Shown here piece after piece: positions 24,841-34,342 of a stretch of 46,321 nucleotides of DNA; within the stretch, counting starts at the first letter, position 1, and each line of letters opens with the position of its first letter. Source of the stretch: Dolichospermum sp. LEGE 00240 (GTDB taxonomy: Bacteria > Cyanobacteriota > Cyanobacteriia > Cyanobacteriales > Nostocaceae). The position numbers were made by a program, and so were the translations under genes. Location of the stretch: contig NZ_JADEVZ010000037.1 of NCBI RefSeq assembly GCF_015207875.1, forward strand, positions 1 through 46,321, given 5' to 3'. Under the pieces are notes generated by a model. That model searched no databases. It worked only from the letters and a program-made list of their open reading frames with translations, and was not told where the DNA came from.

Positions 24841-25461
24841 CTAAACTTTAACAAGAGTGTGTATACTTTCTGGCATATTTTTTGCTTTGTCCTGGCTTTT
24901 ATCAGAAAAATGCTTATCTATTAAAGCGGGAACTTGGACAGCTTGAATTTTACTATAACGAGTTTTATCAGGCATAACTAAATTAGGACCAGATTTACAG
25001 TTTTTCATACAGCCAGTACCTTTAATAGTGACTGAATCTTCTAAACCCCTGTCTCTTAACTCCGACTGCAAAGCTTGACACAAAGCTTTACCACCACGCT
25101 TCATACAATCAGATTTTTGACAAACTAGAATTGTTTGTGATTTAGATGATTTCGTCTTAATTTGATTCTGTGCTGCAACTATTCCCATATCAGAACTTGC
25201 AGCCATAACTCGTTCCGCTATTAATGTTACCTGATCTTTTTTGGCGTTATATTGTTTTGTTCCCACAACTTGCAGCCAGGTCCCTTTAGCTAACCGTAAA
25301 TCAAAAGCACTCCGTAAATGCTTGGCTAACTTTATATAATATTCACCCTCAGAAGTCCATAATAACAGTCCTTTTAGCTTGTATCCATCCTTGATCACAA
25401 AATCTAGAAATCTGCCTTCAAAACAAAATTCTGTGACTGCTGAATTGGTAGATATACTCAT
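24841..25461 (-). CDS. thioredoxin-like [2Fe-2S] ferredoxin domain protein
   Basis: The 206-residue protein has an N-terminal domain of unknown type (about 10-90, FCFEGRFLDFVIKDGYKLKG) and a C-terminal thioredoxin-like ferredoxin domain (about 108-190). The cluster cysteines are probably C114, C119, C151 and C155 (VCQKSDCMKRGG and GTGCMKNCKSGPN). The C-terminal module resembles the NuoE/HoxE-type [2Fe-2S] fold. Proteins of this layout are common in cyanobacteria, often near metal or cobalamin genes, but their substrate is not established. A small Cys-containing gene lies 15 bp upstream on the same strand. Confidence 0.8.
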   Translation of the reverse strand: MSISTNSAVTEFCFEGRFLDFVIKDGYKLKGLLLWTSEGEYYIKLAKHLRSAFDLRLAKGTWLQVVGTKQYNAKKDQVTLIAERVMAASSDMGIVAAQNQIKTKSSKSQTILVCQKSDCMKRGGKALCQALQSELRDRGLEDSVTIKGTGCMKNCKSGPNLVMPDKTRYSKIQAVQVPALIDKHFSDKSQDKAKNMPESIHTLVKV

Positions 25462-25476
25462 AACCTATTTTTCTCA

Positions 25477-25749
25477 CTAAAATTTTTGGTAACGACAACG
25501 CCAACAATTTTCAAGATTCCCAATCAAATCTTGACGAGAAGCAGTGAATTGTTGAATTACACTCCAAATCTGAATAGCTGCGGTGGGATTATGTATTTCT
25601 ACCATTAAAGGCTGGTTAGTTTCACAAACGCAAATTATATCTAATTCTTGTAAGCGTTGATAAACCTGCCAACGGTCTGCCCAACTTATATCAATAACGT
25701 GCTTTCTATCCGTGCCTAAACTAAAAGATTTCAAACGAGTAGCCCTCAA
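25477..25749 (-). CDS. small conserved-looking hypothetical protein
   Basis: The 90-residue soluble protein reads SFSLGTDRKHVIDISWADRW near the N-terminus and ends CWRCRYQKF with a CxxC pair. It lies 15 bp upstream of the ferredoxin-like gene on the same strand, so the two are probably co-transcribed. The family is not recognised. ATG start; no membrane segment. Confidence 0.6.
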   Translation of the reverse strand: MRATRLKSFSLGTDRKHVIDISWADRWQVYQRLQELDIICVCETNQPLMVEIHNPTAAIQIWSVIQQFTASRQDLIGNLENCWRCRYQKF

Positions 25750-26094
25750 AATGCCATAAAGTTGCAGTAAAACTAGAAACTCACAGTCTAAATTTGTGAT
25801 TTAGTCGGAGTTTAGCATCTTTATTTAGAATACACTAACTGAAAAATATTGTCATTAATTTTGAGAAAAATCTCATTTTTATTTGTAGAAACATATACAT
25901 ACTTGGAGATTTAAGTCAATGCAAATACTAAATATGTATTTTTAGATACAAAAATATCCAAAAAAAATTGATACTTGTGATTGCTAATCGTGGGGAAGTT
26001 TTTTAGATTTAGTAGCCTTGTTTTTATTTTGAAAATGCTAATATGTTAGAGGTAAGCACTGAAAAGTCATAACCTTTAAGCAAAGAGGAAAACC
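25750..26094. other. intergenic region upstream of dps
   Basis: This divergent gap of 345 bp is strongly AT-rich and contains no ORF, tRNA or strong repeat. It must hold the promoters of dps (+) and of the small gene pair (-). AAAGAGGAAAACC just before the dps ATG is a good ribosome-binding site. No confident operator was identified. Confidence 0.5.
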
Positions 26095-26649
26095 ATGTCT
26101 GATACACAAACTATAGTACAAAACTTTGGTCAGATTTATGATAATCCTGTATTACTAGATCACAGTGTTACTGTTCCAGTAGTCGAAGGATTTAATGTTG
26201 TATTAGCTAGTTTTCAGGCATTGTACTTGCAATACCAGAAACACCATTTTGTAGTTGAAGGTGCAGAATTTAACTCACTCCATGAATTCTTTAACACTAG
26301 CTATAAAGAAGTACAAGATCATGTCCATGAAATTGGCGAGCGCTTAAATGGTTTGGGTGGTATACCCGCAGCAAGTTTTAGTAAATTAGCTGAATTATGC
26401 TGTTTTGAGCCAGAAGTAGATGGCGTATTTTCTGCCCGGAAGATGGTAGAAAATGACCTGGCTGCGGAACAAGCATTAATTGGCGTAATTCGCCGTCAAG
26501 CTGGACAAGCTGAGAGTTTGGGCGATAGAGGTACACGCTACTTATACGAAAAAATTCTTCTGAAAACTGAAGAAAGAGCTTATCACTTAGCGCATTTCTT
26601 AGCTAAAGATAGTTTAACCTTGGGTTTTGTGCAACCTGCTCAAAATTAA
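26095..26649 (+). CDS. dps: Dps-family ferritin-like DNA-protection protein
   Basis: The 184-residue protein forms a four-helix Dps/miniferritin. Ferroxidase-site candidates are H50/H51 and H63 in [18 protein letters not shown] and the D75/E79 pair in [20 protein letters not shown]. Dps dodecamers oxidise Fe(II) with peroxide and store the iron. It is monocistronic, with a strong terminator at 26728. In the Nostoc/Anabaena lineage a dps gene lies next to carB and sigD, as here; that order is from memory. Confidence 0.92.
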   Translation: MSDTQTIVQNFGQIYDNPVLLDHSVTVPVVEGFNVVLASFQALYLQYQKHHFVVEGAEFNSLHEFFNTSYKEVQDHVHEIGERLNGLGGIPAASFSKLAELCCFEPEVDGVFSARKMVENDLAAEQALIGVIRRQAGQAESLGDRGTRYLYEKILLKTEERAYHLAHFLAKDSLTLGFVQPAQN

Positions 26650-26727
26650 ACCTTCTATAATCTCGATTTAACTAAATTAAGACTGAATAAATTTTAGTAA
26701 TTGAGAATTTTACAAACTTAATCTTTT

Positions 26728-26766
26728 TGGCAGAGAGATATAAATTATCCTTTCTGCCATTTTTTA
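26728..26766 (+). terminator. Rho-independent terminator after dps
   Basis: TGGCAGA and TCTGCCA pair around an AT-rich loop and are followed by TTTTTT. It is 78 bp beyond the dps stop codon. Confidence 0.85.
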
Positions 26767-27168
26767 TATTAGCCATTGACAACTATTTATTTTCATTGCA
26801 TATTTTCTATATCTAATCAGAAATTATTCGTAAGTTAGTCAGGCTATTTTAATTAGAAAATAATTTCAATAATAATTAAACGCAGATGAACACAGATGAA
26901 CGCAGATAAAGAGAGATAAATCAATTGTCTGTGCTGCTTTACTGTTATCATCCATGACGAATAAATAAACACTTAAATTCTCTCTGCGCCTGAAGCGCCT
27001 CTGCGTGAGAAAAAAATGTAAAAACCAGTACCAAAAACCCCGCGTTTCCATATATCCTTCCCCTTACCATGATTAAAACCCGGAAAAGTTAATAATGAAT
27101 GGCATGATGAGACGTAAAGACCCTTAAAATAGTCAAGATTTGTATTTTTGTAATCTAAGGTAAAAACT
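26767..27168. other. intergenic region upstream of carB with dispersed repeats
   Basis: The gap holds two non-coding repeats: CGCAGATGAACACAGATGAA-type at 26880-26910 and the CTCTGCGCCT...CGCCTCTGCGTGAG type at 26982-27018, the latter also found inside cobG. The carB promoter should lie in 27020-27165, and CTAAGGT before the ATG is a weak ribosome-binding site. No gene seen. Confidence 0.5.
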
Positions 27169-30100
27169 ATGCCCCGTCGTCAAGACCTCAAAAAAATTCT
27201 CCTGTTAGGTTCAGGACCAATTGTGATTGGTCAAGCCTGTGAATTTGACTACTCTGGAACTCAAGCCTGTAAAGCCTTGCGAGAAGAAGGCTATGAAGTC
27301 GTGCTGGTGAACTCCAACCCAGCGACAATCATGACCGACCCGGAAACCGCCGACCGCACCTATATTGAACCGCTGACACCGGAAATAGTGGAAAAAGTCA
27401 TTGCCAAAGAACGTCCAGATGCTTTATTGCCAACAATGGGAGGACAAACCGCCCTCAACTTGGCTGTGGCCTTGGCGAAAAATGGTGTTTTGGAAAAATA
27501 CAACGTTGAGTTAATTGGTGCGAAATTACCTGCAATTGAAAAAGCCGAAGACAGGAAACTGTTTAATGATGCTATGGCTAAAATTGGGGTTGCAGTATGT
27601 CCCAGTGGTACAGCTTCTACTTTAGACGAATCCAAAGCGATCGCTCTGCAAATTGGTACATATCCTTTAATTATCCGTCCAGCCTTTACAATGGGGGGGA
27701 CTGGTGGGGGTATCGCCTATAATCAAGAAGAATTTGAAGAAATGGCACAGGTAGGGATTGACGCTAGTCCCGTTTCCCAGATTCTCATTGACCAATCTTT
27801 ATTGGGTTGGAAAGAGTATGAATTAGAAGTCATGCGGGATTTAGCCGATAACGTCGTCATTATCTGTTCTATCGAAAATCTCGACCCTATGGGGATTCAT
27901 ACAGGGGATTCTATCACCGTCGCCCCCGCCCAAACCCTAACTGATAAAGAATATCAACGGTTGCGGGATATGGCAATTAAAATTATCCGGGAAATTGGCG
28001 TGGAAACCGGCGGTTCTAATATCCAGTTTGCCGTAAATCCCGTCAATGGTGATGTGGTGGTAATTGAAATGAACCCCCGTGTCTCCCGCAGTTCGGCTTT
28101 ATCTTCCAAAGCGACAGGGTTTCCCATTGCCAAAATCGCGGCGAAGTTAGCTGTGGGTTACACTTTGAATGAATTGCAAAACGATATTACCAAAAAAACC
28201 CCCGCTTCCTTCGAACCGACAATTGACTATGTAGTTACGAAAATTCCCCGGTTTGCCTTTGAGAAATTCCCCGGTTCTGATTCCGTGCTAACAACACAAA
28301 TGAAGTCAGTGGGAGAAGCAATGGCTATTGGGCGGACATTTAATGAATCCTTTCAAAAAGCCTTACGTTCCTTAGAAACCGGTCGCGCTGGTTGGGGTTG
28401 TGATAAAGCCGAAAAATTGCCCAGTGGGGAACAAATTCGCGCCCAATTGCGGACACCTAACCCAGAACGCATCTTTTCTGTACGTCATGCTATGCAGCTA
28501 GGAATGAGTAATGAAGAAATCTATGAACTAACAGCAATTGACCCTTGGTTTTTAGATAAATTGCAAGAAATTTTAGAAATAGAAAAATTTCTCAAACGGA
28601 CTCCTCTCAAACAGTTGACAAAAGCGCAAATGTATGATGTGAAAAGAAATGGTTTTAGCGATCGCCAAATAGCTTATGCTACAAAAACCAAAGAAGACGA
28701 AGTTCGCACCTATCGCAAACAGCTAGAAGTTATCCCCGTTTACAAAACTGTTGATACCTGTGCTGCTGAATTTGAAGCCCTGACTCCATATTACTATTCT
28801 ACCTACGAAGAAGAAACGGAAGTATTACCAACAGATAAACCCAAGGTGATGATTTTGGGTGGTGGTCCAAACCGTATTGGTCAAGGAATTGAGTTTGATT
28901 ATTGTTGTTGTCATGCTGCATATTCTCTCCATGATGCTGGGTATGAAACCATCATGGTCAATTCTAACCCAGAAACAGTTTCTACAGATTACGATACCAG
29001 CGATCGCCTGTATTTTGAACCCTTAACCAAAGAGGACGTTCTCAACATCATCGAAGCCGAAAACCCTGTGGGGATAATTGTCCAATTCGGTGGCCAAACA
29101 CCTTTAAAATTAGCCGTTCCCCTGCAAGAGTATCTCCGAACAGCAGAGAACAGTATCACCAAGATTTGGGGAACATCACCCGATTCTATAGATATGGCAG
29201 AAAACCGGGAACGGTTTGAAAAGATTCTCCAAGAATTGAATATCGCTCAACCGCCTAATGGCATGGCGAGAAGTTATGAAGATGCCTTAATAGTTGCCAA
29301 GCGCATTGGTTATCCTGTGGTGGTACGTCCTAGTTATGTGTTGGGAGGACGGGCGATGGAAATCGTTTATTCCGATACTGAGTTAGAACGCTACATGACC
29401 TTTGCTGTGCAAGTAGAACCAGAACACCCGATTTTAATTGATAAATTCTTAGAAAACGCCATTGAAGTAGATGTAGATGCGATCGCCGATCATACTGGCA
29501 ATGTCGTCATTGGTGGTATTATGGAACACATCGAACAGGCAGGGATTCACTCCGGTGACTCAGCTTGTTCCCTACCTTCCATTTCCCTCTCTCCCGCCGT
29601 CCTCAACCAAATCCGTTTATGGACAGTACAACTAGCACAAGCTCTATCTGTAGTTGGGTTAATGAATATTCAATTTGCCGTAGTTGGTGCAAATAGTTAT
29701 TCTCCCCAAGTGTATATTTTAGAAGCTAACCCCAGAGCATCACGGACAGTTCCCTTTGTCTCTAAAGCCACAGGGGTACAACTAGCCAAACTCGCATCCT
29801 TAATTATGTCGGGGAAAACCTTAGAAGAAGTGAAATTTACAAAAGAAGTCATTCCCTCTCATATTGCCGTCAAAGAAGCAGTTTTACCATTTAGTAAATT
29901 CCCCGGTACAGACACCATTTTGGGTCCAGAAATGCGCTCAACTGGGGAAGTAATGGGTATTGACAGCGATTTTGGTCGCGCCTTTGCCAAAGCAGAATTA
30001 GGCGCAGGGGAAAAATTACCGCTTCAAGGAACTGTATTTGTTTCCATGAGTGACAGAGACAAACCTCTCGCAGCAGATGTCATTAAGGAGTTTATTAAGT

Positions 30101-30426
30101 TAGGCTTGACAATCATGGCTACCCAAGGCACACGCCAAGTCCTGCAAGAACAAGGGTTAGAGGTGAAATCAGTCCTCAAACTCCATGAAGGTCGTCCTCA
30201 TGTCCTGGATGCGATTAAAAATGGCAACATTCAACTGATCATTAACACACCTTCTGGTGAAGAAGCTCATGCCGATTCTAAATTAATTCGTCGCACCGCT
30301 TTAGGCTACAAAATCCCCATTATTACTACTATTGCAGGTGCTAGAGCCACAGCCGCAGCCATCCGTTCTCTGCAAAATACAACTTTAGATGTCAAGGTAA
30401 TCCAAGAATACTGTCCCATGAGTTAA
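27169..30426 (+). CDS. carB: carbamoyl-phosphate synthase large chain
   Basis: The 1085-residue enzyme makes carbamoyl phosphate for arginine and pyrimidine synthesis, with ammonia from CarA. Two homologous ATP-grasp halves are visible. The first begins [20 protein letters not shown] and contains [15 protein letters not shown]. The second begins [20 protein letters not shown] and contains [19 protein letters not shown]-like allosteric domain closes the protein (about 945-1085, [19 protein letters not shown]). Length is normal. carA is not adjacent, as is usual in cyanobacteria. A large repeat array follows immediately. Confidence 0.97.
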   Translation: MPRRQDLKKILLLGSGPIVIGQACEFDYSGTQACKALREEGYEVVLVNSNPATIMTDPETADRTYIEPLTPEIVEKVIAKERPDALLPTMGGQTALNLAVALAKNGVLEKYNVELIGAKLPAIEKAEDRKLFNDAMAKIGVAVCPSGTASTLDESKAIALQIGTYPLIIRPAFTMGGTGGGIAYNQEEFEEMAQVGIDASPVSQILIDQSLLGWKEYELEVMRDLADNVVIICSIENLDPMGIHTGDSITVAPAQTLTDKEYQRLRDMAIKIIREIGVETGGSNIQFAVNPVNGDVVVIEMNPRVSRSSALSSKATGFPIAKIAAKLAVGYTLNELQNDITKKTPASFEPTIDYVVTKIPRFAFEKFPGSDSVLTTQMKSVGEAMAIGRTFNESFQKALRSLETGRAGWGCDKAEKLPSGEQIRAQLRTPNPERIFSVRHAMQLGMSNEEIYELTAIDPWFLDKLQEILEIEKFLKRTPLKQLTKAQMYDVKRNGFSDRQIAYATKTKEDEVRTYRKQLEVIPVYKTVDTCAAEFEALTPYYYSTYEEETEVLPTDKPKVMILGGGPNRIGQGIEFDYCCCHAAYSLHDAGYETIMVNSNPETVSTDYDTSDRLYFEPLTKEDVLNIIEAENPVGIIVQFGGQTPLKLAVPLQEYLRTAENSITKIWGTSPDSIDMAENRERFEKILQELNIAQPPNGMARSYEDALIVAKRIGYPVVVRPSYVLGGRAMEIVYSDTELERYMTFAVQVEPEHPILIDKFLENAIEVDVDAIADHTGNVVIGGIMEHIEQAGIHSGDSACSLPSISLSPAVLNQIRLWTVQLAQALSVVGLMNIQFAVVGANSYSPQVYILEANPRASRTVPFVSKATGVQLAKLASLIMSGKTLEEVKFTKEVIPSHIAVKEAVLPFSKFPGTDTILGPEMRSTGEVMGIDSDFGRAFAKAELGAGEKLPLQGTVFVSMSDRDKPLAADVIKEFIKLGLTIMATQGTRQVLQEQGLEVKSVLKLHEGRPHVLDAIKNGNIQLIINTPSGEEAHADSKLIRRTALGYKIPIITTIAGARATAAAIRSLQNTTLDVKVIQEYCPMS

Positions 30427-30430
30427 GCAA

Positions 30431-30556
30431 GTGACAGGTGACAGGGAACAGGGAACAGGGAACAGGGGACAGGGAACAGGGGACAGGGAACAGGTTACAG
30501 GAAATAGGGGACAGGAAATAGGGGACAGGGAACAGGTTACAGGAAATAGGAAATAG
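30431..30556. repeat. GGGAACA/GGGGACA heptamer array
   Basis: Two GTGACAG units are followed by about sixteen mixed copies of GGGAACA, GGGGACA and GGAAATA. It starts 5 bp after the carB stop. Its first two units are the reverse complement of the CTGTCAC array 165 bp downstream. Confidence 0.9.
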
Positions 30557-30605
30557 GGAAAATAGAGAGATTATTAAACTATTGCCTTTATTTGCCTTCT
30601 TTTTG

Positions 30606-30733
30606 CTGTCACCTGTCACCTGTCACCTGTCACCTGTCACCTGTCACCTGTCACCTGTCACCTGTCACCTGTCACCTGTCACCTGTCACCTGTCACCTGT
30701 CACCTGTCACCTGTCACCTGTCACCTGTCACCT
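30606..30733. repeat. (CTGTCAC)18 perfect heptamer array
   Basis: The unit CTGTCAC repeats head to tail with no interruption for 128 bp, just over 18 copies. There are no spacers, so it is not a CRISPR. The repeat gives fortuitous ORFs in all three + frames. Copy number is likely to vary between strains by slippage. Confidence 0.95.
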
Positions 30734-31156
30734 CATTATTAAGCAATCGTTACAAAAAAATCATTATCGTTATCATTGAGATATTTTAACAAATATGAGG
30801 AAGCTATTTCTTCGCCAGAGGATTAGCCGTTATTCCAGGAAATGTATGCTGTTCAGTAATTTCAGAGTCTTAAGTGATCTTAACTTGCTGCCAAAGTGCG
30901 GGTTTCCCTATAGTCAACTTATTCTCATAAATGTTACAATTATTAATATTCTCAAAAACACAAAAAATGTTTGACTTGCTACTGTGTATCTAACTGTAGA
31001 CACTTGTGAAAACAAGGAGACAGATGTAACGTTTGGTAGTAAATTACCTAATTTCCCCAAATATGGCAAGCCTGAGTTAATCAGGTGCGACCATCTGAAC
31101 ACATTATTTCGTTAACAACCCTATCGGCAAACCCACCATTACCCAAGAGTAGCGCC
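30734..31156. other. leader/promoter region of the sigma factor gene
   Basis: Counting the repeat arrays, about 730 bp separate carB from the sigma gene start. This part has no recognisable gene. A frame in the sigma reading frame is open from a GTG at 31085 but is unlike sigma N-termini, so it is treated as leader. A long leader would suit a stress-regulated gene. Confidence 0.45.
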
Positions 31157-32113
31157 ATGAAGACCGCTCAATCAGCCACCGACCTCGTGCGGACTTACCT
31201 GCGTGAGATTGGCCGTGTGCCACTTCTCACCCACGAAGAAGAGATTTTTTATGGTAAACAGGTGCAACGATCTACTGCCTTGCATGAGATCCGGGAAGGT
31301 CTTGCTACCCAGTTAGGTCATGAACCAAGTGTAGAAGAATGGGCAGCAGCCTCTGATATAGAAGTATCAGAATTAAATCAGGCGATCGCTGTTGGTGAAA
31401 TAGCCAAACGGAAAATGGTAGAAGCCAATCTCCGCTTAGTCGTGTCCGTTGCTAAAAAGTACATTAAACGGAATGTTGACTTACTTGACCTCATTCAAGA
31501 AGGCAGTATCGGCATGCAACGGGGTGTAGAAAAATTTGATCCCACCAAAGGATACAGATTTTCTACCTATGCCTATTGGTGGATACGTCAAGCCATTACT
31601 CGGGCGATCGCTGAAAAAGCCCGGACAATTCGCCTACCCATTCATATTACGGAAAAACTCAACAAAATTAAAAAAGCCCAGCGTCAACTATCCCAAGGAC
31701 TAGGACGTGCGCCCACAGTAGCGGAATTATCCCAAGAACTAGATTTAACACCCAAACAGGTGCGAGAGTACCTAGAAAAAGCCCGTCTACCATTATCTCT
31801 AGACTTGCGGCTAGGAGATAACTATGACACCGAACTGGGAGAAATGCTAGAAGATACAGGAGCGACACCGGAAGATTTTGTCATGCAAACTTCCCTGTCT
31901 TATGACTTAGAAAGAATGATGTCAGAACTCACACCCCAGCAAAAAGAAGTCATTAGTCTCCGCTTTGGTTTAGTAGATGGGCAATCCTTAACTTTAGCTA
32001 AAATTGGTGAAATCCTGAATATTAGCCGGGAACGAGTCCGCCAAATTGAACGTGAAGCCCTCAACAAACTTCGCAAATCTAAAGCAACTATGAATGAGTA
32101 TCTTGCCAGTTAG
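31157..32113 (+). CDS. sigD: group 2 RNA polymerase sigma-70 factor (SigD-like)
   Basis: The protein of about 318 residues has region 1.2 ([20 protein letters not shown]), region 2 ([20 protein letters not shown] then [16 protein letters not shown], and [20 protein letters not shown]), region 3 and region 4.2 ([20 protein letters not shown]). The long non-conserved region of the primary sigma factor is missing, so it is a group 2 factor. Assignment as SigD relies on the carB neighbour (in Anabaena sp. 7120 the two are adjacent, from memory). The frame is open to a GTG at 31085; the ATG at 31157 (MKTAQS) is chosen because homology starts there. Confidence 0.85.
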   Translation: MKTAQSATDLVRTYLREIGRVPLLTHEEEIFYGKQVQRSTALHEIREGLATQLGHEPSVEEWAAASDIEVSELNQAIAVGEIAKRKMVEANLRLVVSVAKKYIKRNVDLLDLIQEGSIGMQRGVEKFDPTKGYRFSTYAYWWIRQAITRAIAEKARTIRLPIHITEKLNKIKKAQRQLSQGLGRAPTVAELSQELDLTPKQVREYLEKARLPLSLDLRLGDNYDTELGEMLEDTGATPEDFVMQTSLSYDLERMMSELTPQQKEVISLRFGLVDGQSLTLAKIGEILNISRERVRQIEREALNKLRKSKATMNEYLAS

Positions 32114-32153
32114 TCAGTTGTTATTAGTTAACCGTCAGTTATTTTTCGCCTTG

Positions 32154-32174
32154 TGGGTGGAGTTTCCCCACCCA
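32154..32174 (+). terminator. hairpin after the sigma gene
   Basis: TGGGTGG pairs with CCACCCA around 7 nt, about 40 bp after the stop codon. The T-tract is weak, so termination is possible but not sure. Confidence 0.5.
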
Positions 32175-32485
32175 TACTCATTTGAGTTAGGAGTTCGGAG
32201 ACGCTACGCGAACGGAGTTATGATTTTTAAGAGCGAGAGAATAAGGGTTTGAAACTCATAATTGGGGCAGTTTTCCGCAAATTATCTTATGTCGAACTCA
32301 GGTTCACTCAATAGGTGAAAAACACTCCCATTTTAGTACGGTTAAACCGACTCCCTCGAAAGGAATAAACTGTTAGATTAGTTGACATGAATTATATAAT
32401 AGTCAACTAGATCGAATAAGCAATAACTACAAGTTATTCCAGTCACAAACACCGTCGTTAGTAGTGGCAGTACAGGAGGTCAAAC
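32175..32485. other. intergenic region before the DUF760 gene
   Basis: No gene is visible. It contains a dispersed GGAGACGCTACGCGAAC-type repeat (near 32199-32216), a short repeated TTATATAATAGTCAACTAG area, and a strong ribosome-binding site (CAGGAGGTC) directly before 32486. Confidence 0.5.
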
Positions 32486-32830
32486 GTGAGTAACAAATCT
32501 AATCGAGTATCAGAATTTTTTAATAGTGAGTCGGAAACAAGTAATTTATTATGGCAATATGTTAAATCATTAAGTCCAGAAACAGTTAATCAATTATCTA
32601 AACCAACTTCTACAGAAGTTTTGCAGGTAATGGAACGGAATATTATTGGACTTTTAGGAAATCTCCCTTCCGAACAATTCGGGATTACTATTTCTACTAG
32701 TCGGGAAAACTTAGGTCGCTTATTAGCATCAGCTATGATTAGTGGCTATTTTTTACGAAACGCAGAACAAAGAATGGGCTTTGATACAGTTATGCAAGGA
32801 ATAGAAGCCAATAGTAGCGAAGTTGAATAG
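32486..32830 (+). CDS. DUF760 family protein
   Basis: The 114-residue protein shows LLWQYVKSLSPETVNQLSKP and IGLLGNLPSEQFGITISTSR then ENLGRLLASAMISGYFLRNAEQR in line with the DUF760 family found in cyanobacteria and plastids. Function is not established, though plant members have been linked to stress and Clp degradation. It uses a GTG start supported by a perfect GGAGG 7 bp upstream, and it ends before a good terminator. Confidence 0.85.
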   Translation: MSNKSNRVSEFFNSESETSNLLWQYVKSLSPETVNQLSKPTSTEVLQVMERNIIGLLGNLPSEQFGITISTSRENLGRLLASAMISGYFLRNAEQRMGFDTVMQGIEANSSEVE

Positions 32831-32863
32831 TATTTTTGTAGGAAAATTATCAAAATAAATATC

Positions 32864-32899
32864 AACTCGGTAGAATTACTATATTTCTACCGAGTTTTG
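32864..32899 (+). terminator. Rho-independent terminator after the DUF760 gene
   Basis: AACTCGGTAGAA pairs with TTCTACCGAGTT around a 9-nt loop, followed by TTGTT. The 12-bp stem is perfect. Confidence 0.85.
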
Positions 32900-32949
32900 T
32901 TATGATTGACTGGTAATTGGTAATTGGTAATTGGAAAGAAAGAATTTAT

Positions 32950-32998
32950 TCCCTATTCCCTATTCCCTATTCCCTATTCCCTATTCCCTATTCCCTAT
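32950..32998. repeat. TCCCTAT heptamer array
   Basis: Seven copies of TCCCTAT (reverse complement of the GGGAATA family, with rotation) end directly at the ATG of the NUDIX gene. No separate ribosome-binding site fits between array and start, so the array is part of the 5' leader. Confidence 0.9.
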
Positions 32999-33436
32999 AT
33001 GAATGAAAGTATCTCTATTCCTCATAAAATTATTGGTGTTGCTGTTATTTGGAATGACCAAAAACAGATATTAATTGATAGACGGTTGCCTACAGGTGCA
33101 ATGGGTGGTTTCTGGGAATTTCCAGGGGGAAAAATTGAAATTGGTGAAACTATTCAAGAATGTATTAAACGAGAAATTTCTGAAGAATTAGGCATAGAAA
33201 TTGCCGTTGGAGAACATCTAATTACTATTGATCATACTTACACCCATTTGCGAGTAACTTTAACAGTCCATCATTCTCAGCATTTAGCAGGTATTCCCCA
33301 AACCATAGAATGTGACGAAATTCGCTGGGTGAGTTTAGATGAATTGGATAATTTTACCTTTCCCGAAGCGAATGGAGAAATTATCACAGCTTTGAGGAAA
33401 TATTATCAGGAAAAATCTCCAAAGTTAGAGTCATAA
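32999..33436 (+). CDS. mutT: MutT-type NUDIX hydrolase (8-oxo-dGTP diphosphatase)
   Basis: The 145-residue protein carries a full NUDIX box at about 43-66 (GGKIEIGETIQECIKREISE followed by ELG) and the FWEFPGGK lead typical of MutT. It should hydrolyse 8-oxo-dGTP and protect against A:T to C:G transversions. The frame is open to 32924, but the added residues come from the TCCCTAT array (repeating IPYSLFP), so the ATG at 32999 is used. The stop is adjacent to a 190-bp repeat. Confidence 0.87.
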   Translation: MNESISIPHKIIGVAVIWNDQKQILIDRRLPTGAMGGFWEFPGGKIEIGETIQECIKREISEELGIEIAVGEHLITIDHTYTHLRVTLTVHHSQHLAGIPQTIECDEIRWVSLDELDNFTFPEANGEIITALRKYYQEKSPKLES

Positions 33437-33626
33437 ACTCAAGAATTATCAGGTGAAAATTTAGATGAGCTTTCGGAAACTATTTTGGATTTTTCACAAC
33501 CTGATAATTTGGTAATTTGGATAGCCAATCAAAGTTAAAATGTTTTCTCACGCAAAGAGGAAAAGATATTTTTTATGAGTCGGTTAAAACCGACTTTTGC
33601 TTTTAGACAGGGAATTTATTCCCTGG
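33437..33626. repeat. 190-bp direct repeat, copy A
   Basis: It encodes a peptide ending LDFSQPDNLVIWIANQS, like the tail of a DUF4351 domain, then GAGTCGGTT/AACCGACT and CAGGGAATTTATTCCCTG hairpins. Copy B at 34343-34701 is the same sequence with about a dozen differences, and after removing its 161-bp insertion and 8-bp duplication it is also exactly 190 bp. The repeats flank a toxin-antitoxin pair. Confidence 0.9.
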
Positions 33627-33671
33627 CTGTCTTATATCTAGTATAATAGATAATGATTAGCGGTAAAAACT

Positions 33672-33905
33672 ATGACTCAATTACTTGAAGAAGCCATTAA
33701 ACAAATAAAGCAACTTCCTGAAACCGAACAAGATATAATTGCTAGACTCATTCTCAACGCTTTAGAAAATAATTTAGCTGAGAAAAATTTGTCTGTTATT
33801 GATGAAAGTCATACTTGGACAGAAGAAGACCAACTTGATATCACCTCTTTTTCTTTACAATATGCTGCTTCGATATTTCCAGAAAGTGAGGAAATAACAC
33901 AGTGA
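33672..33905 (+). CDS. antitoxin of a MazEF/PemIK-like pair
   Basis: The 77-residue protein has a helical N-terminus (LLEEAIKQIKQLPETEQDII ARLILNALE) of the kind found in many small cyanobacterial antitoxins, and an acidic C-terminus suited to toxin binding. It overlaps the toxin gene by 4 bp (GTGA), which indicates coupled translation. No classical AbrB or RHH motif is obvious, so it is called by partner and position. Confidence 0.75.
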   Translation: MTQLLEEAIKQIKQLPETEQDIIARLILNALENNLAEKNLSVIDESHTWTEEDQLDITSFSLQYAASIFPESEEITQ

Positions 33906-34243
33906 AATTTAATCCTGGGGATGTGGTAACGGTTGATTTTCCTGGCGCTACAGGTATTAAACGCCGTCCGGCTGTAGTTTTATCATCTGTAATTTATCAC
34001 GCAAATCGTCCTGATGTTATCATTGGATTAATTACTTCTCAAACAACTGCATTAGGTATTACTGACTATATACTTCAAGATTGGAATGAGGCTGGTTTAC
34101 GAGTTGCGTCTATTTTTCGCAGTTATATTGTGACACTGCCACCTTCAGCTAATTTTAGTTTAATTGGTCATTTGTCAGAGCGTGATTGGCTTGGTGTTTG
34201 TAATTGTGTGAAAATATCTTTGGCCAAGTTAGATAGTTTATGA
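33902..34243 (+). CDS. MazF/PemK-family endoribonuclease toxin
   Basis: The 113-residue protein shows the PemK/MazF N-terminus FNPGDVVTVDFPGATGIKRRPAVVLSS in family form, followed by LITSQTT and a C-terminal strand region SFSLIGHLS-like NFSLIGHLSERDW. MazF toxins cleave mRNA at short motifs. GTG start, overlapping the antitoxin stop. It appears intact. The pair lies between two 190-bp direct repeats. Confidence 0.85.
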   Translation: MKFNPGDVVTVDFPGATGIKRRPAVVLSSVIYHANRPDVIIGLITSQTTALGITDYILQDWNEAGLRVASIFRSYIVTLPPSANFSLIGHLSERDWLGVCNCVKISLAKLDSL

Positions 34244-34283
34244 AAGTTTAGGGTTTTTCCCAAGCAAATACGCAAAATGTAAA

Positions 34284-34308
34284 TGGACTGCCTCGGAATT
34301 GAACCGAG
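34284..34308 (-). other. tRNA 3'-end fragment (T-arm plus acceptor strand)
   Basis: On the minus strand CTCGGTTCAATTCCGAG forms a perfect 5-bp T-stem with a TTCAATT loop and is followed by GCAGTCCA, like a 7-nt acceptor strand plus discriminator. The matching 5' acceptor strand (GGACTGC) and the D and anticodon arms are absent upstream, so this is not a complete tRNA. Fragments of this kind are left by elements that integrate at tRNA 3' ends. The identity of the parent tRNA was not determined. Confidence 0.6.
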
Positions 34309-34342
34309 TTTTCTCCCTTTTGTATGCAAGCATAGATATATG

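Noticed and set aside
30606-30733. CRISPR-like array
   Set aside because: The repeats are contiguous 7-bp units with no spacers; it is a short tandem repeat.
30582-30789. ORFs of about 65 residues across the CTGTCAC array
   Set aside because: They exist only because a 7-bp repeat keeps frames open; the peptides are simple repeats of SPVTCHL.
31085-31156. N-terminal extension of the sigma factor from a GTG
   Set aside because: The added 24 residues do not resemble sigma region 1, and homology begins at ATG 31157.
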